A stretch of 64,000 nucleotides of DNA from Syngnathus acus (lineage: Eukaryota; Chordata; Actinopteri; Syngnathiformes; Syngnathidae). The position numbers and the translations under genes were made by a program. Below, piece by piece: positions 45,101 through 55,700 of the stretch. Position 1 is the first letter of the stretch, and each line of letters opens with the position of its first letter. The notes below the pieces were generated by a model, which saw only the letters and a list, made by a program, of their open reading frames with translations, ran no database searches and was not told where the DNA came from. Where the stretch lies: the NCBI RefSeq assembly GCF_901709675.1, contig NC_051101.1, positions 12,794,501-12,858,500 on the forward strand. Direction: 5' to 3'.

Positions 45101-48100
45101 AAGTTGGTTCATATCATAAAAATATTTGACATCATTTCAGCCGGTGAAAGTACAGGAGTTTATATTTCTTCCATCCGTCCTACTTCAGTAGGGAGTGTGA
45201 GATGGTCCGAGTTGTTCTTACCAGGATCTTGGCGTCCCTGACGGTGTTCTCGGGCACGGTGACCCAGTACTCGGGCTGCTCCCAGTGCGGCGGCTGGTTG
45301 TGAACGTTGGTGATGATGACGGTGAGCTCCACCGAGCTGCTGCGGTTGCCGCCGTCCGATGCCACGATCTGTTGGCTGATCTTGGACGTCTGCCAGCCCA
45401 GCCAGGAGAATCATTGAAATTGCCCAGCCGGAGCCGAGCAGCGCAAATGTGTCACCTCACCTGCGAGATGGGTTGATTGACGTAAATCCATCCGGTGCTG
45501 GGGTTGATGTGGAGGTAGGCCGGCTTCTGCGGCGACAGCGAGTACGCGATGGCCGCGTTGCTGCCCTGGTCGTCGTCGTGCGCCGCCGCCCGTAGGAAGC
45601 TGGTCCCCACGGCCGTGTCCTCTCGGAGGAAATCTGCGAGAGGCCGGGACGCGCGGTCTTGAGAGCGGCAAACCTCACGTTCGATATTTGATGCGAGCGA
45701 CATGACAGCAGACGTGGAAAAAGCACCGTGCTGCAAAGTCAACAGCTGACATTTGGACTTTTACGGAAATCCTGCTGACTGGATGCCAAATGTCAACGCT
45801 CATCACGCAAAAAACAGAAAGCTTCATCTGATTTTGGAAGCCTAACTCTTCTTTCAAACAACAATTACGTCTTGTCATTCGAAACTTTGTTTAAAAAAAA
45901 AAATCCCTGTTTTATAGCATTCTGTTTTCATTCATTTGAATGAATTAATCAAATATGGATTTCATTGTACGATGATGAATGCTCAAACGCACGCACACGC
46001 ATGCCGGGACTATTCCAACACCGTGCGCTAAATACTTAATGATGCTAATGTGACGAGGACGACTTGTGACGCGGCGCTTATCAAAACACGCATCGCAAAC
46101 AACAAACAAACAAAGCGACCGCGCGGACGCCTGAAGAGCGCCTTCATCTCTCCTACTTCGCCGCCTGACGTCGATGCAGACTGACGGCTAACAACCGACT
46201 GACAAACCTGATGCAAACACTCACACTGGTAGCGGCTGTTCTCGAACTTGGGGTCGTTGTCGTTTTGATCGGCGACCAGGACGGTGATCTGGCAGATGCC
46301 GATGAGCGGCTCCTCGGCCTGGTCGGTGGCCGTGACCGACAGCGTGAACTCGCGTTGCCGCTCCCGGTCGAAACTCGTCGCCGTGGTGATCGCGCCTGAT
46401 CAAGAAAGACGGCCGTTAAGATCGATGGATGAATTGATATTGCGCCGTCGATACCTACCGGTGTCTGGATGGATGTCGAACCCGGACGACACCCCGTCCC
46501 TGTGCATGATGCCGTACTTGACTTCTCCGTTCACCCCCATGTCGGCGTCCTGGGCCTGGACCCTCAGCACAAAAGTCCCGGGGGGCTGGTTCTCCAAAAC
46601 GGCGGCTTTCAGACTGTAGTCCTGACACTACGAGCAGACCCGGCGGCCGTCGGATCACTTTGAATCTTTTAACGGAGGAGACGCTCGGGATTGAAATGAC
46701 AAGCACCTCCTGGAAGACGGGCTTGTTGTTGTTGATGTCGTTGATCCCGACGATGACTTGAGCCGAGCTGCTGAGCGGGTACGGGCCGCCGGACGCGTTG
46801 TCGTCGGTGGCGGTGATGGTGAGGACGTACTGAGGGCCTTTCAGTCGAGGCGGAGGGCTGCGCCGTAGCTTAATGATGCCTTCAAACAAACAATGGAAAT
46901 AATACCTAAACACTTGCTTCCACCATTTTCCATTTATTGATCGGAATTTACTCTTCACTGTGTCCAAACCTAACAGGAGCATTTTAGCATGGGTGGCCAA
47001 AACCCCATATATTATCCGGCGTTGTTGAAAAAAAAAAACCAATGTCGCGTTTTCATGTGCAAACAATCAGGCGGGCATTAGCATAACACAGCAAACAAAC
47101 TAACACACTCTGTAAGCAGCTTTGCCAGGGAGCCGGGGAGCAAGCGCATCTACATGAAAATACTTACTCCACACTTTGAAGTGACAAAGCCCAACATCCC
47201 AGCAAGCAAAAGGCTATCTGCCATGTGAGGCTAACAATAAAACATTCTTATAGCCATTTATGTGTTTAGAGCTTTGCTGTGTGTGTGTAGCAGAGGAGTG
47301 CATGGCGGGCGATAAGGTGCAAAACACACAAAAAGATAAACATGAGCAATGCGCCTGAATATCAATAAATAATTATGTGTCACGTTTTTATATATGCACG
47401 CCTGTTTGGGGACTCGCTAGCTTTGTCCCTGATATACTGGTTGCCATGGCAACAACTGTCGTACTTGTGTGTGTGTGTGTCGATGTTTCTGTCACCGTTG
47501 CGTGCGGTTATGCTAATGCATGCTAACAAATAACATACCGACTACCCAGGGAGCACTAGCGTCAACGCGGTTTTGTGTTTCTCATAAAAAAACGACTATG
47601 TTTATTATTTGCGTAAAGCAGTGACAAAATAATTGGAATTAATTAGAAGTATATTTACGTTTTTGCTATTGTGTCGTCCTTCTTATAAGCCTTTTAAAGA
47701 ATGCATGTTCTCCAAATTTGGGCTATTATACGAAATGCTCACCTTTTTGGTTGTCCAACTGGAAGTTGCTGTCCTCGTTGCCGCCCGTGATGGCGTACGA
47801 GACGCCGTCGCCGTCGGGGTCGTTGGCGTGAACGATGGCGACCAGGGTGTCGGGGCCTGCGTCCTCGCTCAAGAATGTCTTGTAGCTGGAAACAAATGGA
47901 GTCGAGTCATAAAAGCGTTCTTCTACTTGTTGACTAGCTTCTACTAATATGGTAACAGATAGCCTAGCGACTTTTCTTCGACTCATCTAGTAATGGCTAA
48001 ACTAATTTCTTCCAAGAGCAAATCTGTGTTTGTCATACACCGTCTGCGAGAAGACGGGCGTCTCGTCGTTAGTGTTGGCCACCCGGATGCGTATGGAGGC

Positions 48101-51100
48101 GGTGCCCGTGCGGGGCGGCGTTCCCGCGTCCACGGCGACCACCAGGAACTCGTAGATGTGATTGGGCCGCTCGTAGTCCAGCCGGCGGGCGGCGCTGACC
48201 ACGCCCGCCGATGTGATGTCGAAGTCGTCGCCGTGGACCGAGTAAGACAGCTCCGAGTTCACGCCCGAGTCGCTGTCCCGGGCCAGAACTGAAGATGAGA
48301 TGGGACTTTAATACTCCCGCAATGTGAGATGGAATGTTCTAGATGCAATCTTACTTTGTAGCAGAGACGTTCCGGGTGCGACGTTCTCGGGAACGTTGTC
48401 CCGGGTGTAGATGGAGTGCAGGAACTCTGGTGTGCAGTCGTTCTCGTCTGTTATGTACACGACAACCTGGAGGTGACATCTTGGCGTTATTACGCAATGA
48501 GCTCTGTTTCACTTCCTGTTTTATTTGGAAACTAAATGAAGACAAATGTGAAAGAACTTTTTTCTTTTCTTTTTCAGTTGATTCGAACTTCTGGCCGCTC
48601 CACAATATTGCGTGCCGCGTGACATTTCTTCTCAAATGTCCTTTGGGGCTGAAGGCAACGCAACCTATAGATGCGACCGTGAGGTGCACTATAAATAGTG
48701 TCACTGAGGAGGAGGCAGCGTGCACATATGACACTGACACACACACACACTCTTGGGCTGGATTAGCCAGCCAAGCTAATAGAGTCGCCGAAGCCTTCAG
48801 GGGCCACTGGTAGCCATTTGAAAGCACTTACCAACATTTGGACAGCAGGGAAGGTGATAATGGACTCCTCCAGGTAAGCGTGTACATGTGCGAGTGTGTG
48901 TGTTGTGTATTAACGCAAACAGCTATGACATCTTCAAGGCTTCCCATGAGCAGTTAGCAAAGTTTCTTCACAATTTGTGTGTATATTAAAGAGTGTGTGC
49001 ATAAGTGGTGATGCGACGGCGATGGCGTCTGATCACTGAGCTTGCCAACGCAGCTTTGATGTGCTGACTTTTCATCAAGCGCCCCGATAGAAACGAGGTC
49101 AATGGCGGCGTGCGCGAGTGTGCGTGCGCGATGAGCGGCAAATTGGTGCGTTGCATCACAGAGTCTGATTCAGCAGCGGCGCTTGGAAGCTGGACAGTCA
49201 TCACCCAAGACATGTTTGGAAATAAAAACACTTAAGTCCCGCCAGCGGATGTGTTCGTAATAAAGTGGCCTGTCACGTCTGTTGTTGTTTATTCGTACCT
49301 CGCTGACGCCGCTGAGGCCGGTGTCGCTCTCGGAGGCTCGGACTTGCAGCGTGTGCACGTTGTGCCCGCTCTCGTAGTCCACGGCGCGAGTGAGGCTGAG
49401 GGCGCCGCTCTCCTGGTTGATGCTGAACAGATTGCCGGGATTGGATTGCAACACGTAGGCCAGCGGCTTCTTCTGGAAGGACACGGCCTGGACCGCCCCC
49501 ACACTGCACACACAAAACAGTTTGGGAATGATAATCGTTGTTCTTGGACAATAATGAATATGTAGTTAAAAGTGAAATACAACTGAATGTGTAGTGATTC
49601 TTTCGTTGACCACAAGAGGGAGCTCACGTGCCCCTACTGGTACATCGCTCTGAGAGTTACAAAACTGCAGTTATAGGTTCCACTAAAGCTCATGAAAACA
49701 ATGTTTGTTTTTCTTTTGCAAGGCACTATGGAACTCTCGAATTAACGAATGAGCGAGGCTCAAATTGGGTGTTTTTTTTTTTTTTTTAAATGCCAGCTGA
49801 ATGTGACACGGGCGACACATCAAATGGACCCAAATGGATGCGCGCGCACACACACATGCCCCCCAAACACACGACTCACAGGGTGGCATGGACACTCGGA
49901 TATTATTAACACAATGTGCTTTGCGCCAGAAGCCCAAAGGGAACCCACATACACACACACACACACACACACAAGCACATATCCCTTCATGTTTATCCAG
50001 ACCTCGCTTTTAATAAATATTTGAATTTGCCACACTTTCAAACTCTCAGCCTCGGGCCACGCACACTCTTGCATCTGGGTCCTCTTCATCTGTCATGCTG
50101 CCTCCAAACTCCATCCTCCATCCTCATCCATCCATCCATCCATCAATGAATTAAGACGCACAAAAAAGCAACGCTTGGCACTCACGGCTGTCCGACGGCC
50201 ATGTTCTCGGCCACGTTGAGCTGGTAGGTGACGTTGGTGAACTGGGGCGGACGGTAGCCGGCGAGGACCGACACGGTGGCCGGCGGACCTTTGTGACCGG
50301 CGGCATCCACGGCCTGAACCTGCAGATGGTACTCATGGCTGGGGGCCAGGGGGCGCCCCGTGGTCCTGACTTCACCCGAGCGCCGGTCCACCTCGAAGCA
50401 GTCCATGCCGCCTGACAACCGCGGAAAAACATTTTGCATTATTGAACGACTACTGTGTTCAAAATAAAAAACAAAATAGCCAAGTTGCACATTTCTTTAC
50501 ATACATGATTCCATTAACTTCTGTTTGTAATTAAGAAAACCCAAATACTGTTTTCTATTCATTATTGTGCATTGATTTTTCTATAAAATACTATGTGGTT
50601 GATAAATATTTTGGAAAGAGCCCAAGGTAAAAGAGGTCAGCTGAAGATGATGAAGATGAAGGGTAGGAAGAAGAGGACGTGGGATCCTCAGCTGTTGACC
50701 AGAGGGCCTCCACTGGTCGCAGCTGCACCCCACCTGTCAATCATTCCATTCTGCCGCCACAGTGATGCTGCTCATCATCAACTGTGGAGGAGGACCACCG
50801 TTTTCTATTAACAATAGATCACCAAGTTTCTCAAGCGTGGAATTGCACAGTGGACACTTGAGCTGTTTCCAACATTTCGGAAAAAATGGCCGTCATTATT
50901 TTCGTAGCTCTCATGAAATGGTGCGCCCAACAACGCTGTGAGTGTAAAAATAGAATTGTGTGAAGTGTGACTTAATCTCGTTTAAGTCTACATTGGCAAG
51001 ATCTAAGAAGAAGTTAAATTAGTGGATTATTTGTGAGGACACACGTCGTCACATTATGCCAAAGGGAGGCAGTAAAAAAAACTCTTAAAATATCTTCTTA

Positions 51101-51777
51101 CGCTCTAAAAAATGATATAAAAATACAAAAATCCACAGCCACGGGCTCCCATCCGCCCACCTCGCCGCCTCTCTGGAGAGCTTCCTATTATTCCCCAACG
51201 TGGGAGCGTTCTCGGCCCCCCGGGGAGCGTTTAGCAATGGGGGGGCCGCGCCGTTTAACAGCAATTTTTTTTTCCTGTTTCTTGATGATAATTGAAATTC
51301 AACAAGTCACTTTTTATTTAGATCAATCTGTGGGGCTCCGAGCTAAAGCAGGTTTACCGCATGAAAATTCATGACAGGTAATACATATACATTCTTATTT
51401 GCATGTCATGTATGTATGAGGATAAATATAAACGACCAAATTTACATATACATCAGGATTTAATGGCACATGTGTTGTGATAGGTCGGTTTGTTTCAAGG
51501 GGCGTGGCTTAGCAAAATCTCAATAAAGTCAACGACGCGACTAACGGGGAATAAATATTCGATATTGATTTGAAGTATAAACGCTCACCGTCCAATAGGA
51601 GGAACTGCGGCTGTCCGAGGGTGTCGTCACGTTGCCGTGACGACAAGCGGTAGACCACAGACCCGGGGGCGGAGTCGGGACCCACGGCCGCCAGGTAGGG
51701 AACCGGGTACATGGTCCACTGCAGGTGGGCCTGACTGAGCGAGCTCAGAGTCAACCGGCACAGGTACCATTCGTCAC
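29412..51777 (-). CDS. Type III (non-chordate-type, Hz-/DN-cadherin-like) classic cadherin, 33 exons, N terminus missing
   Basis: Calcium-dependent adhesion receptor with a catenin-binding tail. The 33 exons seen are in phase and GT-AG throughout and encode about 2,558 residues. Order: about 14 cadherin repeats; a membrane-proximal complex of NCC domain, EGF, laminin-G, EGF, laminin-G and EGF-like segments; a transmembrane helix; a classic cytoplasmic domain. Exon lists are in the three sub-entries. Fat, Dachsous and flamingo cadherins are excluded because the tail has p120- and beta-catenin-type motifs. Vertebrate type I/II cadherins are excluded by the repeat number and LamG/EGF modules. 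This is the architecture of Drosophila DN-cadherin and chicken Hz-cadherin, a class described in chicken and fish but lacking in mammals (established knowledge, from memory). The first visible exon starts in phase 1, so at least one upstream exon with signal peptide must lie beyond 51777, probably outside the window. No stop or frameshift is seen. Confidence 0.92.
34812..36578 (-). other. Cadherin intron with internal CpG-rich block
   Basis: No exon seen. AT-rich flanks enclose a very CpG-dense block at about 35690-35960 with GCC repeats. The 5' splice site at 36578 is followed within about 12 nt by a 24-nt U tract on the transcript. Confidence 0.6.
36544..36567. repeat. Poly(A)24 homopolymer (poly-U in the cadherin transcript)
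   Basis: Uninterrupted A run on the plus strand, next to the donor of the 94-nt exon 36579-36672. Confidence 0.95.
38653..39763 (-). other. Cadherin intron with repeated 'AAAGTATTGGGACA' units
   Basis: Holds a GC-rich CCGGCC/GGCGGGC patch (about 39205-39233) and the interspersed units described separately at about 39515-39735. No exon seen. Confidence 0.6.
39515..39735 (+). repeat. Irregular tandem of (G)ACAAAAGTATTGGGACA units
   Basis: Units at about 39519, 39574, 39619, 39664 and a truncated one at about 39723, spaced 40-55 bp. A related copy is at 26645-26664. Probably a locally expanded fragment of a teleost transposon terminus. Confidence 0.7.
40048..42544 (-). other. Cadherin intron, microsatellite-rich
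   Basis: 2.5 kb without an exon. Contains (CA)n at about 40625-40644, (TG)n at 40854-40872 and (AC)n at 40965-40988, a GCTAGC cluster at 40383-40405, a dispersed-repeat fragment at 40165-40185 and (G)11 near 41702. Confidence 0.7.
43749..45221 (-). other. Cadherin intron
   Basis: No exon seen; AT-rich with A-runs near 44220 and 44887, and a dispersed-repeat fragment CACTTCATTAGGTACAC at 45031-45049. Confidence 0.6.
46880..47742 (-). other. Cadherin intron
   Basis: No exon or notable element apart from short TG runs. Confidence 0.6.
48467..49298 (-). other. Cadherin intron
   Basis: No exon seen; short CA/TG runs only. Confidence 0.6.
49504..50185 (-). other. Cadherin intron
   Basis: Contains a CTCF-like CCACAAGAGGGAGC (about 49610-49625), T15 near 49775 and (AC)n at 49950-49972. 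No exon. Confidence 0.6.
50412..51588 (-). other. Cadherin intron
   Basis: No exon seen; AT-rich with a GC-rich patch near 51150-51250. Confidence 0.55.
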
Positions 51778-52468
51778 CTGAAGGAGAAGGACAAAGACTC
51801 GGTGACATGTCAAAACAACAAGCGACACGGTGACCCCAAACCGGGAGATCGTTGGAGCCAATCAGAAGGGCTGACAGAAGGAACCTTATTGAGTTGTTTG
51901 GTTTTTGCTAACACAGCGCCGCGCTTTGCTCATTTCCACCGTACCGTGGCATCAACTCGACAAACTCAACTCTTGTTTTGTGTGTTCAAGCTGTTGTTCT
52001 CCTTTTGTCACCGTCGTTAGCGGTTGTTACGTTTCCCCGCTTTGGAGCTAAACTAGCAAGTACCGCCCGTTGTTCAGTTGGCGTCATGAAAGCCAGCGTC
52101 TCTGCAAGGCCCCGAGGGGACGCGCTGACATTAGTCAACCAGTTCATATCGCGCCTTTATCCGCTTCCTGTTCCCCGGGAAGACAACAGCCACATTTTTC
52201 TTTTCTTTTTTTATGACGTTGCTGACAAAAAAGACACAGGTTTTTGTTTTGAAACTCTGGGTCGTGTACTTTTTTTTTTCCGTGGAGGGATTTGTCAAGA
52301 AGACTGGAAAACAACAACTCTGTGTCAACTTCTGCCAACTAACTGTGTCAGAGGAGCATTAAAATAAATTCTGCTTTGGTCCAACTTGAAGAAAAAAATA
52401 AATAAATAAACTAATTTGCTACAGCTAAATTTATTGACTGATTTAATTTAATCTCAAATGATATACCT

Positions 52469-52560
52469 TTGGAACATTTTATAATATATGAGCAATTGTG
52501 TTGCAATATATATAAGCATTTTTGGAAAATTTTATAATATATGAGCATTGTGTTGTAATA
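52469..52560 (+). repeat. Two-copy AT-rich tandem duplication (about 53 bp period)
   Basis: TTTATAATATATGAGCA with TTGGAA before it and ATTGTGTTG after it occurs at 52469-52508 and again at 52522-52560, with a few differences. Confidence 0.85.
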
Positions 52561-52562
52561 CC

Positions 52563-52706
52563 GACATCGAGTTGTTCTGTAGATTTTCTTTCGAAGCATT
52601 TTTAGCATAAGCTAGCTAGCTAAATCTACATTGCAAATTTAGCTAGCTAGCTAGCTTACGCTAAAAATGCTTCTAAAAACAAAATCTACAGAACAACTTG
52701 GTGTCC
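52563..52706. mobile_element. Fold-back / long inverted-repeat element (MITE-like)
   Basis: Left arm about 52563-52624 contains GTTGTTCTGTAGATTTT, GAAGCATTTTTAGC and GCTAGCTAGCTAAAT. The right arm, about 52636-52706, is its near-perfect reverse complement (ATTTAGCTAGCTAGC, GCTAAAAATGCTTC, AAAATCTACAGAACAAC). The central loop is only about 10 nt. Small non-coding hairpin, no ORF; no clear target-site duplication was identified by eye. Confidence 0.8.
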
Positions 52707-55700
52707 TTGTCTAAATTATCAACCGTTGAATATTTTACGCTCGTCACTCCTAGCTGGTTAAATGCGGAATAATGGCGTCTATTTAACATCTTGTTTTTAC
52801 ATACGCTACGCCCCTCCAGCGGAGTAATGGAACTCGGCCCGTTAGCACAATCAACATCAACGCGCGCCGACGGCTCACAAGTGAGGAAGAAGCCGGTAGA
52901 AGGATGGATTGATAAAAGAAGGAGAGTTTCACCTCAACTAAGTCAAACCAATGCACATGGAGGCAGCTTGTTGGAGCGTACTGGAAGACGACGGACGGCG
53001 ACATGTTAAAAAAAGCGCGCTGACCGCACACGTTTGCGCGTTCACGCGCGTTAGCTTGACTTGTCTGACACGAAAGGAGCGCTATCGTAAGAATTGTTGG
53101 GCCGCTCTTTTGTCAATTGGCGTCCGCTGTATTTTTTATGCGGCGAGGTGACGGCGGAATGCGAAACGCCTTCGCTCATGAATACGAGTTTGGAGATGCC
53201 CGCGGGGTCATTTCCTGTGGCCCACTGAATCCGGATTTGAATACGAGTCGACAATGCACTCCTCACCTTATTATAAACCGCTGCTCTGTGATATTGTGTT
53301 GGTTCTAAATTAGTAAGGCCCAAAAAAAAAAAAAAGTGTCCCGCTTGGAATGTGAACATTGTTGAAGTTCATCCTGACAAACCTTCACATCAACTTAAAG
53401 CAAATAAGCGCAGGAAGTGAAAGATGTTCCAAAGTCTTTTAACGTCAGCGTGTACACGTTTGCGTACTCGTGTTTGTGTCACACCGGCAGCTTTTCAACC
53501 ACGCGGGAGGAAGCAGACGCGAAGCGACTGCTACTTGATGTTATTCAGCATGAAGGCGCTGGTGCAATAGAGAAAGAAGGAGTAGAATCTCCTGGATGCC
53601 GGAGGAGCGTCAATTAGCAAAGGGAAGGAAAACAAGATGCCTCTGGGGGAGGAAGGAGCAGGTGGGAGGTGGAATGACGGCAAAAGAATTAAATCAAAGC
53701 TTATGCCAACTCATATTCATTAGGGTGGCCGAGCATTAGACATCACCGTGTTTATTTTTGCGGTGCGCTATATCAGGGTTTGCAACTTGGGGTGACAAAG
53801 AAAACAGCTTGAAGCAAGCACGCTGGGCTTTTAATTTGGAGAGTTGTGTGCAAAAGATTGTGTGTGTGTACGTGTGTGTTTGGGATTGACAGGGTGGGAT
53901 GCATCGCCATGGCAACCCGCAGCGGCACAGGTGTCCCCGCGGGGGCCGGGTGCCACGGCGACATGTCAAATTGACACGTGACAAGCACTCGCTCGTTCCC
54001 TCGTCTGTGTGTGTGTGCAACGCTAACTAAAGTGTGCGACTTCAGATTGGCGTAGAAGTTAGAGCGAGGTCACGTAACTCCAGAAAGACACAACGGTAGT
54101 GAGCCAAGTCGTCTCGACCAGCGAACAAACAAACACGCTTCTGTTGGTGAACCGGGCTCTCCATCTGGTCCGTGGGATCCAGCGGACAGAGGCCTGCTGC
54201 ATCCTAATTAGCAACCTTATAGACTGGCCTACTTTACACACACGTGCGCGAGTGCGCACACACAAAGGAAAAGTCCTGCAGGCACACACTTAATTAAAGC
54301 TCATTTGCGCTGATGATGATGAGCAATGCAGGAAATGAAAATAATAATAATTACAGCCACACGCAGTTTTCATGGCGAATCCTCAAAGTGATTGTCAAAC
54401 TCTGACGCATGAGACAATAGGCAAAAAAAAAAACAAGCTTGGCAAATCTCATTTGTTCAGTTATGCAAATTCCAATGCGGAAGTTTGCCAAAGAAAGAGC
54501 CGCGGAATAGCTGCTTCAAAACAAAATGGCCGACTTCCTGTTCAGTTTCGGCGATAGGTCTTTTATGTGCCACCCGCTATCTCCGACACATCACATGTGA
54601 CATACGTGTGTTTAAGTGCAAGTGTAAGTGTCTTTACATGCATTTAAGTTTGTGCGAATCCCTGACCCCCCCCCCCCCCTCTCGTCTATAAGAATCCTGG
54701 CAGAGACTCTCAGGAGAAGCGTGCAGGCCAAGCGAGGAGCAACATGAAAAGTCACTTAGGAGCGCAAGTTGTGGTTTTTGCGTGGAGAAGATGTTGAAAA
54801 TGAAGTCAAACACATAAAAGAAGGAAGAGATGATTTGGAAAAATAACCCAAAACAGCATGTTGCCGGAATTTTCTCCCAAATATCCAGAAAACACCAACA
54901 AAGGATCAAAAGTGGATTTCCTCACATCCATATTTGAACTCATACGCTCGCAGTGATAGCGAGACTCCAAATGAAATATGGCCACTGAGGAAAAATGATG
55001 AGGTGCTTGCATCATTGGCATTATTGTTCTATTCCCGCCAAACCCATTCCCTCTTTCCCACGGAGCCGAGCAACGCGGACTCTGCGGGGCCCCCGATGCA
55101 ACAGCTCAGAGGCCCTCGGCTCCAGTCCGCTTCGGCTTCACACGCCTCGATCAATGGCGGCGCGGCCAGATCAGACGGGAAAGAACATCAAGACGGAGAC
55201 CAAAAAGAGGAAATAGTGAAGCAACCAAAACAAACAAAGAAAAAATCACAAAGAGGAGAATAAAGAAGCAAATCAAAACGGGGGAAAATGTGATGTCAAA
55301 CACAGAAATGGATGGGGAAGGCATCATGGGAAGTGGGCCAAGCGGACGGGTCGAACGGGATTTACCGATAATTCACTGCGTTTGTTTTAATCACCTCCGA
55401 GGAACAGACGGGTGGAGACTGTCTCCAAAGAGGCAAGTTGGTGTGTGTGTGTGTAGAGTTTGTGCACAGGTCTGATCACACTAGTAGATGAAACTAGGAC
55501 GTAAACATGAAGACGTGGAAGAACATTTAATTGCATACTGAACTGAACTCTGGGTGAAATTTTGTGTCAGTTTTTGGTGGGTCTACTTGTGACAGACATG
55601 CCCACCAAATTTCTTTTTGTGGGTCCCTTCGTGATAGACATGCCTGTTAAATTTCATGTGCTTGTTAATGACCTCTTGAAACATTGTTAGCAAAAAGTTT

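Larger units (their letters stand above)
36958..51777 (-). other. Cadherin-repeat (EC) exons of the type III cadherin
   Basis: Exons (minus): 51777-51589, 50411-50186, 49503-49299, 48466-48355, 48288-48039, 47885-47743, 46879-46707, 46621-46459, 46395-46225, 45633-45461, 45389-45222, 43748-43499, 43160-43033, 42938-42752, 42688-42545, 40047-39764, 38652-38023, 37954-36958. Repeat boundaries are visible as calcium-binding linker motifs: YITDENDCTPEF, VANTNDETPVF, INDINNNKPVF, VADQNDNDPKF, VTDVNDNVPFF, VADVNDNAPTF, VVNRNDEAPVF, VRDINDNAPFF, VSDVNDHPPVF, VEDANDHAPVF, VLDINDNGPEF and IGDRNDHPHS. Two linkers are degenerate (GYRPPQFTN in the second exon; ITNVHNQPPHW), so calcium binding is probably incomplete there. 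LDRE/LDYE repeat-core motifs recur. The two largest exons (630 and 997 nt) carry several repeats each; the rest carry one or a part. Confidence 0.92.
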
